From Eledone cirrhosa (taxonomy: Eukaryota; Mollusca; Cephalopoda; Octopoda; Eledonidae): a DNA stretch of 64,000 nucleotides. The stretch lies in contig OZ024744.1 in the NCBI GenBank assembly GCA_964016885.1, positions 24,527,930 to 24,591,929 of the forward strand, in the 5' to 3' direction. How positions within the stretch are numbered: position 1 is the first letter of the stretch; the number at the start of each line of letters is the position of its first letter. Both the position numbers and the translations under genes were made by a program. This document shows positions 54,700-64,000 of the stretch, piece by piece. The notes under the pieces are model-generated. The model had not been told where the DNA came from. It made no database searches and saw only the letters and a program-made list of their open reading frames with translations.

Positions 54700-56255
54700 A
54701 TTGCAATCGCTTGTTTAGATTCAGATGTGTGACGCTCGAATATGGCTTTTCAAGCCTGCTAGAGACTTGCACACCTTCTCACATTGACGACAACTATGGA
54801 TTTCCCTGGCCTCGGGCCTTGCATCAGGTTGCCCGTGAACCCACACAATACCGTAGAGATCATAGTTTACTGGTTGTCTTTGAACATGGCTGCGACTGTG
54901 GCTCCTGAGACCAGATTTGCTCAGGCAAGTTTTTCCACACTCAGGGCACTTCAATTCAATGGAGACACCGATCGTTCGAGAGATACACCAGAGCATTGCT
55001 AACTCACATCTCGTTTGATCTTCTAGTACTCTATGCGTCTGTCCTCAAAATGAAGGACCCCATCATTCACCATTCCACGCCAAGTTTCTCTTTCAAGAGC
55101 TTCTATCTCCCAGTCAGCCATCATCAAACCAGTGTTTTCAATGAGTCATTTACACAATCCTTGAGTCGGAGCCTTAGCTTGTGAGGTGGTCTCTTACCCT
55201 CACAAAGCTGGCCATACAAGAGTTGTTTTGAGATTCGATCATCCCCCATTCTGTAGAGGTTACCGGTCCATTGCAAACGACTTTGGTGGATGATGCTTTC
55301 AACTTCTGACACTCACTTCTCTCAAGGACCTCAACATCACTCACATGCACCTGCCACTTGATACTGAGCATCTTTCTGGGACAATTCTGGGGAAATCGTT
55401 TCAGTCTGTTGATATGCAGTTTGAAGTAAACCCATCCCTCACACGCATACAACAATGCTGACAATGAACATGCGGTATAATACGCAGACCAACTTCTGCA
55501 TCCAGAGATCAGGTCACATTCAGGGTACTCTCCAAATACACAAATCTGCCATCAACCTTCAGCTTTTGACCGTATAAATATATGGAGGGTTCATTGAAAA
55601 CTATATCCGGAGCAGGTTGGTACATGACAACAGTCTTCTTCAGACTGATTGTCAGTCCTAAAGCACTGCACGCATTGGAAAAAGAATCCACAAGGTGTTG
55701 CATATCACTCTGGGAGTGTGCAAAGAGATCACAATCATCTACATATAAAAATTATCTGATGAAGGTACTCAGTACCTTAGTGTTGGCAGTGAGACGCCTG
55801 AGGTTGCGGTTGAACAGATTGCCGGAAGTATATCTGGGATATATACCGTGTTGACAATCTTTGAAGGCCATGAAGGACACCATTGCGAAATACAAGGCAA
55901 ACAAATTTGGTGCAGGTATATCACCTTGTTTGACACCATTTTCGACAAAGATTGGCTCAGACAGTTTACCTCCGATGTTTACTCATGCCTGCATGGGTGG
56001 AGAGCTTGGAAGAGCTTGTGTATGTTCATAAACTTTTCAGGACAGCCAAATCTCTCCAAAAATAACCCACAAAGTCTTCCGATTTTCGGTGTCCAATGCT
56101 TTGGTCAGATCATCAAAAACTTGGTATAAGTCCATGCGCTGTACAACGCATTTTTCCTGAAGTTGTTTGACCAAGAAGATCATGTCAACATTCCTAAAGC
56201 CACATTGGGACTCAGGAAGTACCTCAACAATGTGATCTATCAATCTGTCCAATGA
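54700..56255 (-). pseudogene. zinc-finger LINE 2: reverse transcriptase and C2H2 C-terminus
   Basis: Minus strand. VLPESQCGFRNVDMIFLVKQ and MDLYQVFDDLTKALDTENR (RT motif A with a changed context, about 56,210-56,090) are followed by frameshifted fragments, among them FLYVDDCDLFAHSQSDMQH (motif C, about 55,745). ALGLTISLKKTVVMYQPAPD, SALLYACEGWVYFKLHINRL (about 55,460) and LRLRLKDCVNDSL come next. The C-terminus (54,996-54,721) carries two C2H2 fingers, CPECGKTCLSKSGLRSHSRSH and CRQCEKVCKSLAGLKSHIRASH. At least four frameshifts or stops are present. Same family as 35,340-36,590. Confidence 0.82.
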
Positions 56256-56269
56256 TAAGAACTAGCTTT

Positions 56270-56602
56270 CTACATACAAACGGTTACAAAAGTTACATAC
56301 CTATTTTTATATAGTGGAACCCTCATAAAAATGAGCCGATCAGAGAAGCCACGGGGACACTCTTCTAGTCTGACAGCAGTCGCATTTGTAACAGCAAATG
56401 TCAATCCAGCCTCTCTCTGGCATACTTCTGACTTCCCACTCCAATAAAAAGTATATCCGCAAGAGTGTTCCTGAAAAAGGCACTGTTCAACAAACATCGT
56501 GTCAGACAAGGCTACAACATCCATGTTATAAAGTTGAAGCTCTTTCACCACAATTGCGGACCTACTTTCAAAATGATATTGTATAAGTTCAAGTTTAACC
56601 AA
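56270..56602 (-). pseudogene. zinc-finger LINE 2: AP-endonuclease N-terminal part
   Basis: VVKELQLYNMDVVALSDTMF (Glu position changed to Asp in the SET-like motif), GYTFYWSGKSEVCQREAGL, VRLEECPRGFSDRLIFMRVP and YVTFVTVCM are the first part of an AP-type endonuclease. It ends at 56,270 and the next bases are RT, so the second half of the endonuclease and the start of RT are deleted. Confidence 0.78.
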
Positions 56603-57104
56603 GTTCGTATATTGCAGTAATCAATATAAAAAAGGTTTAGTTTTGGTTTGGGTTTTGGTTTTCTCATAGTAGCCGGAAGATGGCCGGGCCCAGACTGCAG
56701 TGACCTGGTACATTTGTTGAACCAGACCCTTTCCTTCTTGTTCCAGAGCCCTTATTGTCATTGACTAATACATCATTATTTGAGTTCATCGATTTTAAGT
56801 GATCTGCTTTTTTCGCCTACAGTCAACCATGCTCATGCAACACACGTGAAAAATCTTAATATCACGTGATACCTGTGCTTGAAGATATTATTTTTAGAGA
56901 AATTCGTTCTTGTACTGGATCAATACCACTCTCTGAAAAACAATGAGAAGAATGGGTCAATATCATTGGCTTTCGTTGAGTCACAGGTTTTACATCAGTT
57001 TTCTTTCTCCTAGAATGATGTCCTAACAAGAACTAGGGATCTCTAAGTCTCGGTGAGATAATCACACGTTCGAGCACCGAACCAAGTATTTCCATGTACC
57101 AGTG
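56603..57104. repeat. spacer with composite-element remnant
   Basis: 56,880-57,050 is a diverged partial copy of the composite element (ACCACTCTCTGAAAAACAATG, TCAATATCATTGG, TTTCTTTCTCCTAGAATGATG). The remainder is unassigned. Confidence 0.55.
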
Positions 57105-57139
57105 CACACACACACACACACACACATATTATATATATT

Positions 57140-57237
<98 letters not shown>
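57105..57237. repeat. (CA)n-(TA)n microsatellite
   Basis: Short (CA)n then about 105 bp of (TA)n. Confidence 0.95.
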
Positions 57238-57359
57238 AATGGAAAACGAAAAATCAGTGATGCATTGGAACCCAATTTATTGTGTGTTACTATTGTTTCC
57301 CCGGCGAACTGGAGAGGCATTTCCCGGATAGAGGGCAGTCAGCCCGATTCCTACAATTT
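57238..57359. repeat. dispersed repeat block at PLE3 boundary
   Basis: AACGAAAAATCAGTGATGC and CAATTTATTGTGTGTTAC match 33,976 and the reverse of 50,490. It lies directly at the 3' end of the truncated PLE3. Confidence 0.7.
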
Positions 57360-58990
57360 CAGTTAGTACTAGCTACAGGGTTGCACATGTTCCTACGGCT
57401 AGGTAATTTAGCTAAATTTGAAGCAGTGATGTTATGTGCAAGGTTAGGAGTCGTAGAGTAAGAAATGTTAATGGTATTTCTATTAAAAAGTTATATTATA
57501 TTTATGTGCTGAGGGGAAATGCTTCTTAATAAGGGAGTCAAAGATCTTAGCTAATGGTGTGGCCACCTCCATATTATATGGTGGGTTATACCATATAATG
57601 CGTCGGGATATATTTTTCCTAGGTGTTTCTCATACTTAGTATATGCTACCTTATCAACAAATCTGCTCCGAGCAAGAGCTTCATTGTAATATATGGAATG
57701 GTCGATGAACATATGCTCGTTTGTAGATAGACGGGAAAGCCACAAAGAAATTAAGCATATTTTTCGGCTTTCTATACGGGTAGTGCAAGCCATTCGACAA
57801 ATTGAGGGTAACGTCGAGGTAATTAACGACCGATAGGTTAGCCTCAACCTGTATGGAGAGGTTGAATCCTTAAATAAGGTTGTGAGTTCTTTTCTGAATC
57901 TGTCGCAAGCGCGTGGACCGCACTTTGTCATGGTCAAATGCCCGTCATCGCGGTACAAACCACCGCCCACGTTGGGGAATTCTTCCTTGATAGAGAAAAA
58001 AAGGAAAAGGCCGATAACATCTGTAACCTCCGCCGAAACGCTGGCGCCCATACTCACGTCGAATGGGGTACTATTAGATGTTTTTATCCAAATAGAGTCG
58101 TCGAACTTAATCACCGGCTTATGGGCATTGAGGATGACATCAACTTTGAAGTCCTTAACCACCGTGAACGTTTTAGCGAAATTGATAGCTATAGGAAGAA
58201 GTGGTAAAGTGATATAGGAGTAGTAGTTATTGATGTCGAATTGGATAAAACGGCAATGTTCCTTGTTGCATATGCCATTGAACCAATCAATCACCGCCAA
58301 AGAATTGTTCCACAGTGCAAGAAGAGCCAAACTTCTAATTTCAGGTATAATTCTATCATTAATCCTTTTACTAAGTCTACCTAAATCGGACTTCGTAGGG
58401 TTAATAAACCGAATGGAGGGGCTGTTGGCGAAATTGGGTTTGTGATCCTTCAGGGTAAAGTGGCAGAGAACAAGGGTCCAGAGGTTCAGTCCGGTCCAGA
58501 ATGGTGAGATCAGAGGTGATTTTAAACCCAGCATCGCTGATGTCATTAATGACAATCCGATTGGTTTTCCGGTAATCCTTAGTTACAGCATTATGTAGCA
58601 GTTTATGGTAAGTACTGCGCTCCACTTGATATAGATTGCCAGTTTTGTCGGAATGGACGTGCACGGTATTAGAATCCTTAATAGAACGAATTCTATTCTT
58701 CAGGTCCTGCTGGAAGGAATCGCTCCTATTCCGAAATTTGCTACTCCGTATGAGTTCCAATACATCATTTTTGAAGGGTAGCCATGTGGGTTACTCGGAG
58801 GGTTATTATAAGTTTTCAACCCAAATTTATCTGGTTTATTGTCCCCTTTTTCCTGGTTATCGAAATAAAAGGCACGCCAACGCAACCCTTTAATGAACGA
58901 GTTTGTTTTCTGAATCAGGAGTTTTAGGTATATCTTCCTGCTATGTACGGATATGTTCTTTGTAGAAATATTCAGGTGTTGTTTCTGCAT
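57360..58990 (-). pseudogene. Penelope-like element PLE3 reverse transcriptase, 3' truncated
   Basis: Minus strand, three main frames. N-terminal RWRAFYFDNQEKGDNKPDKF (about 58,880), HVHSDKTGNLYQVE (about 58,650), HFTLKDHKPNF and SIRFINPTKSDLGRLSKRI (about 58,450). RT: CRFIQFDINNYYSYIT (motif A, about 58,240), DVSMGASVSAEVTDVIGLFL (motif B, about 58,040) and LYRDDGHL (motif C, about 57,945). It ends around IIWYNPPYNMEVATPLAKIF. Frameshifts lie near 58,735, 58,500 and 57,870, and later. The GIY-YIG domain is absent. The N-terminal signature groups it with PLE2 rather than PLE1. Confidence 0.83.
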
Positions 58991-59036
58991 GATGAATATA
59001 AGTCAATAGAATGCTCAACCGAGGGAGCCAAATAGT

Positions 59037-59725
59037 AATAATAATAAATTTGAAGACTAAAATCCAAAGAGGGCTCGATAAGGATAAATATATATCAAAT
59101 ATGTACCCTAGAGCAAATATTTATTAAAATAACACATTAAAGTTTAAGCAAAAAATCTCTGCTTTCACCCTTAACGGGATATTCTGAAGCTAAAAAAAAT
59201 CAATCTGTGAACGCAGAAGTAAATATTTCGAATGATGCGTGTATGTATATATTTATTATTTGATTTTAATAACATCTGTCATTTTCGTTCTACTAATTTA
59301 TTTAAATTATTCTTAAGTCTGAAGCCGAGAATCATTCGGTTTCCTAAATAAAATATTAGTCTACGACTTCATTTATACCATAAACGGGGTTTTGTCTTTG
59401 CGTGTAATTGTTCTGTCCGCTCCATATAATGACGTTTTATCTTCGATTTTTACCGTTCTTTGCCAAGGAACGTCTTCACGAACCAAAGTATCGTCTTCCT
59501 GTTTTCCTTCGGTTGTAACGTTTTTCGAAATATTTACTCCTGCTTTCACAGATTGATTTTTTTTAGTTTCAGAAGTGCCCGTTAAGAGTGAAAACCGCAA
59601 TTCTTTGCTTAAAATTTAATCTGTTATTTTAATAAATATTTGCTCTAGGGTTTTTATATATTTGATATATATTTATCCTTATCGAGCCCTCTTTGGATTT
59701 TAGTCTTCAAATTTATTATTATTAC
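59037..59725. repeat. inverted repeat with 280-bp spacer
   Basis: Arms about 59,037-59,230 and 59,510-59,725 (GACTAAAATCCAAAGAGGGC, CAAATATTTATTAAAATAAC and their complements) with small indels. The spacer includes a 75-codon minus-strand frame without a known domain. It lies at the 5' side of PLE3 and is followed by (TA)n. Possibly a PLE terminal repeat pair. Confidence 0.75.
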
Positions 59726-59741
59726 TATATATATATATATA

Positions 59742-59831
<90 letters not shown>

Positions 59832-59945
59832 CACATACAGACACACATATACGCTCATACACACACACACACAAATACATACACACACAAACACAAACAC
59901 AAACACACACACATATATGTGTGTGTGTGTTTGTGTGTGTATGTA
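59726..59945. repeat. (TA)n-(CA)n-(GT)n microsatellite
   Basis: About 95 bp of (TA)n, then CA-rich and GT-rich tracts. Confidence 0.95.
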
Positions 59946-60295
59946 CATTTATCTATTGATACGCCTACATTCCTACGCACAAAAGCTCACATGGACAAAC
60001 ACGTGTGTGTGAGTATCTTTAGTATCTCCCAAAGCCCTTTTTTCTATCCCCTCTCCTTACACCCCTCCCCCGCTCTACCACTAAAAAAATCTCCAGACTT
60101 CTTTTAGATGCTACCAATCCCCTAATCTGTTTATACAAGACAAGAGACTTTTGCCCCCTCTAGCCGATTAAAAGGATGAACCCATTAAACTTTATATATT
60201 TAAATTTTTGAGGGCGGCGTGACAGAGTTTACGATAGGTTGAAACTGAGTTATGTAGGGTCGGAGAGAGGGTGGAAGCATGTAGACAACTAGAAA
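59946..60295. other. no recognised feature
   Basis: C-rich then AT-rich sequence, no coding or repeat signal found. Confidence 0.4.
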
Positions 60296-60513
60296 ACATA
60301 CACATATATATATATATATATGTATACATTTATGTATACATATACAATACATATACAAACACATCCACATATACATTCATGCACACATGCACACACACAT
60401 AAACACATACATATACAAACATACATACGCATACATACACGTGCACACACACACGCATTCACACATACACATGCACACACACACATACATACATATAAAT
60501 ATACATACATACA
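60296..60513. repeat. (CATA)n/(CA)n microsatellite
   Basis: Degenerate ACAT and CA repeats ending in pure (CATA)n at the 5' end of LINE C2. Confidence 0.92.
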
Positions 60514-60730
60514 TACATCAGTCAACGCGATCAGTCGCATATTTTGGCGTTGGAGACTACTTATTAAATTTAAGATGAATACTATCTCCGACAATAATGC
60601 CACAACTACAGTCATGTTGAATAACTGGTTATTCTTCTAACTATCCCTTCTGAAGACACCCTTTATTCGAATTCGTAGAGATATCCGTCTAAATACATAA
60701 TTCATTTTACAAGGATTTGCTACAAACAGC

Positions 60731-61702
60731 ATGGCTGAACACAACATCAACAAAAAGATTAAGGAACTATCGAAGACAAATAACAGAGAAGGTAATCAAA
60801 CTTTATTCAGTTGTAGCTACAGAAGAAACCGAAATTATAAATCGCATTTCTCTTGGAGTTGCGAACTTAATAATGATTTATATAATTGTTATAAAATGGC
60901 AAAAAACAATCCCTCCATTGGCTATATGAATAGAATGAAGCTACACTGGGACGAAATGCACCCAGAGCTAAATTATTTCACAGCGAAACAATTACGCCAA
61001 CAAGCGACGCTAGTTGAACGTAAACATAAGATAAATATTATTAATTGTAAGTCCCCCACAACAAACATTGAATCAACAACACGTGCTACAGATCGCCATG
61101 CTACTAGACTTCCTAGCAGCCATGTCGAGCATCGCCTTGAAACATCTATGCCTGTAAGAAACTTGACACCACATGTACCATCTAAGTCTACCTCGAATGT
61201 TGGGGAAAACACTATCGATAATAATAATAATCGAAGAAATAATAATAATAATCGAATAAATGTGACACCACGTGTACCATCCGAGTCTACCTCGACTGTT
61301 GTGGAAAATACTATCGATAATGATAATCAAAAGTATAAACAATTGAAAATTTCCCCCAACGAAATCTTCCAGAGAGAAATTAACTCATGTATAAATATCT
61401 CTCTTGCTGAACGTGTTAAAATGACAAAGGTGAATAAAAAACCAAATAATGAAATACTACGTGTTATTGACGAAATGGGGGATGAATATTTACTACGGAT
61501 AAAAACACCAACATTTTGGCAAATCAATGCCTGTTTATATGCCTTAGCAACGACAGTGAAGCATTATCTTGGTGATAGCAGAGATATTAGCAAGAACAAA
61601 ACACCACCAAACATACCATCATATATAACTAAAATAGAAAAAAAGATTGCTGACCTACGAAAAAACATAGGACATGTGACAATGCTCCTTACATGCAAAT
61701 AA
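60731..61702 (+). pseudogene. LINE C2: N-terminal region (323 codons open)
   Basis: The ATG at 60,731 starts MAEHNINKKIKELSK. GYMNRMKLHWDEMHPELNYF and TAKQLRQQATLVERK (about residues 66-100) form a Trp/Leu helical motif like the Myb-type or helix-turn DNA-binding N-termini of R2-superclade LINEs (inference from position and pattern). A low-complexity Asn/Thr/Ser linker with an imperfect internal repeat (VPSKSTSNVGENTIDN and VPSESTSTVVENTIDN) follows. The C-terminal part has KTPTFWQINACLYALATTV and LRKNIGHVTMLLTCK. It ends at a stop at 61,700-61,702; the homologous frame continues after it. Confidence 0.72.
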
Positions 61703-62990
61703 ACACAAAAAAACCTCACTCCTCACCAACAAAGAGTGAAAAATAAAATAGAGACGATGTTTGGTAACAGTAGAACCAGAACTCTCCAATAGAAGCTGAT
61801 CACCCTCAAACAAGAATTGAGAGCTGTTAGCGAAAAACGCCGATACCTGAAGAAGGTAGATGAGAGAAAAGTGCGTAATAAAAGATTCAGACGAAACCAA
61901 ACATCAGTCTATAGAGATATGAAGAACAAAATAATAAGTGTCACTGAGGCACCTTCCCAGGAAGACATAGATTCCTTTTGGGGCAAAATATGGTGTGAAA
62001 AGAAGAATTTCAACCAAGATGCAGTGTGGCCAAGAGAAATCCGAAAAACTATTGCTCCTACACTACAACAAACACATACGAAATAAGTGAGGCTATCCTT
62101 GAGACTGTGATAGGAAAACTCCAAGATAAGAAAACACCAGGAAGAGACATGATTGTCAGCTAAACTAATATTCTATCGAAGGTATCTTACTGACATCTAC
62201 CAACAACTTCTTAAGGGAGATACACTTTTACCAGAATGGTTGACATTAGCACAGACGTTACTGAACAAAGACACCCACTTGGCAAAAAACTACCGGCCCA
62301 TTGTATGCCAGAACCTGATGTATAAGATCTAAACAGCTTGCCTAAACCCATTCCTCCAAGATCACTGTGAAAATAATAACATCATCACAGATGAACAAGC
62401 AGCTGGAAAGAAAGGGGTTTGGGGATGTGCTGAACAACTCCTAATCAACAAAACTGCGATGTCGGAGGTGTGACAACTTAGGAGGAATATGGCTACAGTC
62501 TGGCTGGACTACAGGAAAGCTTTCGATTCTGTTCCCCACTCTTGGATGATAAAGGCCCTCCAACTTGCTAAAGTCCCAGACATTATGTCAGAGCCATAGA
62601 GAGGCTGTCTTCTTCTTGGGCTACTATCCTAAGGTTAAAGACAGAGAGGGAGGACTATATTTTCACTGATAAAATAAAATATTGCAGGGGTATATTTCAG
62701 GGGAGAGTTTCTCTGTGATATTGTTCATCTTGTCATTAAACCCCTTGTCCTTTATGCTCAAGAAGTGTGAGGGATACATCATTGGCTCACAGGAGGACAG
62801 AAATACGAACCTAACCCATAATTTCTTTGTGGACGATCTGAAACTCTATGCCAAGAACATGGATGGTATGAAGAAAAATCTTGACCTGGTTACAACGTTC
62901 TCAAAGGATATAGGAATGGAGTTTGGCCAAGATAAATGCTCATACATGACTGTAAAGCGGGGAAAAAACAACAACCCAGTCTAGGAACAT
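61703..62990 (+). pseudogene. LINE C2: pre-RT and RT, broken
   Basis: RRNQTSVYRDMKNKI and DIDSFWGKIW (61,890-61,990) are the pre-RT motif. RT pieces in shifting frames: NYRPIVCQ (about 62,300), WGCAEQLLINK, TVWLDYRKAFDSVPHSWM (motif A, about 62,500), GIFQG then ESFSVILF (motif B, damaged) and FFVDDLKLYAKNMDG (motif C, about 62,825). GQDKCSYMTVKRGK follows. Stops and single-base losses are frequent, for example near 62,090, 62,160, 62,470, 62,585 and 62,700. Confidence 0.82.
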
Positions 62991-63165
62991 TGTCATCAAT
63001 GGTCTAACTGTTTCGCCGATATCTGATGAGGACTGCTACAGATACCTGGGGATAGATGAGAACATATCCTATAATGGTATCTGTAATAAAGAACGCGTAA
63101 CCAGGGAATACTACACCCGATTAAGAAAGATCTGGTCAACTGAACTCTCTGCGCAAAAAAAAACA

Positions 63166-64000
63166 GTGGCTCACAATGTGTTTGCTGTGTCTGTCCTAAC
63201 ACCAACGTTTGGAATACTCAATTGGACGATAGACGAAATCCGAGCAGTTGATGTTGGAACTCGAAAAATACTAAACAACACCGAAAACTTCCACATCAAC
63301 AGTGACATAAACCGACTTTACTTGAAACGTAAGCAGGGAGACAGGGGCCTAACATCAGTCCAGACAACATTTGAATGTCGCATCATATCTCTCCGACAAC
63401 ATATACGAACCTCGAAGCGTAGGAGCCGGTTTCTCGAACATGTCTATCTGCATGAAACAGATAAGTTCATGAGAGTTGGGAAGGAACTCCTTGAGAGATA
63501 TTCCCTGTGTGATAATCAAAAACTCACACCCAGGCATGTCGCTCAGCAGTATCGCAGTGAATCCATGGATGAAAAACTACATGCCTATCAGCAAAAAATC
63601 ATGCATGGATATGTTGCCATGAAGCTCCAGAGTGAGAGTAATATAGATAAGGAAAGTAGTCTATCTTGGACCAACAACCGCTATATTGGCTCCCACTTTG
63701 AAGGATACGCTTTTGCAATCCAAGAACAGGAGATTAGCACGAAATACCTGATTCACAAAAGAGATAGGGATGCAGGCAAAACGCCTTGATGTGATAACAA
63801 GTGCAGACTCTGCAGAACTAACATCGAGGGTATCACCCATGTCATCAGCAGCTGTCCAAAGATGTCATCGCGGTACTATCTATCTATTAGGAATGATGTA
63901 GTGGCCAAAACACTGTACAATGAAGCTCGTAAAAAAGATAGCCCCGATAATAAACACATAAAAAGCTACAACAATGTGAAAGACATCCATGTACATAATA
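63166..64000 (+). pseudogene. LINE C2: thumb, zinc knuckle and start of endonuclease
   Basis: The open frame 63,166-63,789 reads GILNWTIDEIRAVDVGTRK, YLKRKQGDRGLTSVQ and SSLSWTNNRYIGSHFEG to DAGKTP and TGA. In the same frame CRLCRTNIEGITHVISSC (zinc motif, 63,800-63,855) and MSSRYYLS follow. The TGA at 63,787-63,789 is at the same place as in copy C1 (43,540-43,542). Confidence 0.85.

Larger units (their letters stand above)
60515..64000 (+). mobile_element. R2-type LINE, family C, copy C2 (runs off window)
   Basis: Starts after (CATA)n with CAGTCAACGCGATCAGTCGC, the same leader as C1 at 41,180. It is longer than C1 because it retains the N-terminal regions deleted there. It continues past base 64,000 inside the endonuclease region. 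Confidence 0.87.

Noticed and set aside
59373..59600. 75-codon minus-strand frame as a gene
   Set aside because: Short, without known motif, and lies in the spacer of an inverted repeat.

Overview
This 64 kb window is animal nuclear DNA made almost entirely of repeats, and I find no intact host gene in it. It holds a short-monomer satellite, dense (TA)n, (TG)n and (CATA)n microsatellites, tRNA-derived SINEs, several LINE clades, Penelope-like elements (PLEs) with GIY-YIG endonucleases, and many foldback repeats. The mixture (R2-type LINEs with restriction-like endonuclease, LINEs ending in C2H2 zinc fingers, PLEs, a tRNA-SINE with a conserved central domain) suggests a mollusc, most likely a coleoid cephalopod. 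That identification is inference.

Layout: 1-10,592 is a 34-bp satellite with long, nearly identical higher-order blocks. 10.6-14.95 kb has a SINE, a long hairpin and a minus-strand LINE (ORF1 with zinc knuckle, AP-endonuclease) that has lost its reverse transcriptase. 15.1-20.7 kb has three head-to-tail decayed R2-type LINE copies. 20.7-22.26 kb has microsatellites and two SINEs. 22.26-24.73 kb is an RTE-like LINE with a 700-codon RT frame, cut at its 3' end by a PLE (24.73-28.19 kb) with a partial inverted copy. 29.1-32.6 kb is a second, minus-strand PLE. 35.3-36.6 kb is a minus-strand zinc-finger LINE. 37.8-44.1 kb has two more R2-type LINEs embedded in (CATA)n. 44.6-48.7 kb has a composite non-autonomous element, LINE scraps and SINEs. 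49.2-52.7 kb holds several foldbacks. 53.4-56.6 kb has two composite elements and a second zinc-finger LINE. 57.3-59.7 kb has a third PLE and an inverted repeat. 60.5-64.0 kb has another R2-type LINE that runs off the end.

The most notable signals are self-cleaving RNAs. A tandem array of about 468-bp non-coding units at 50.64-52.19 kb carries three complete hammerhead ribozymes (canonical core, perfect 7-bp stem I, GUC cleavage site). This is the hallmark of retrozyme-like elements or ribozyme-bearing PLE terminal repeats. A second, structurally different hammerhead family with a long stem II occurs three times: in the 3' region of the PLE at 29.1-32.6 kb and as orphan copies at 35.1 and 48.9 kb. 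Stem-preserving differences between those copies support real folding.

The autonomous LINEs and PLEs supply RT and endonuclease functions. SINEs, the composite element carrying a zinc-finger LINE tail, and the hammerhead units look like their non-autonomous dependents. All coding copies except perhaps the RTE RT frame are broken by stops or frameshifts.
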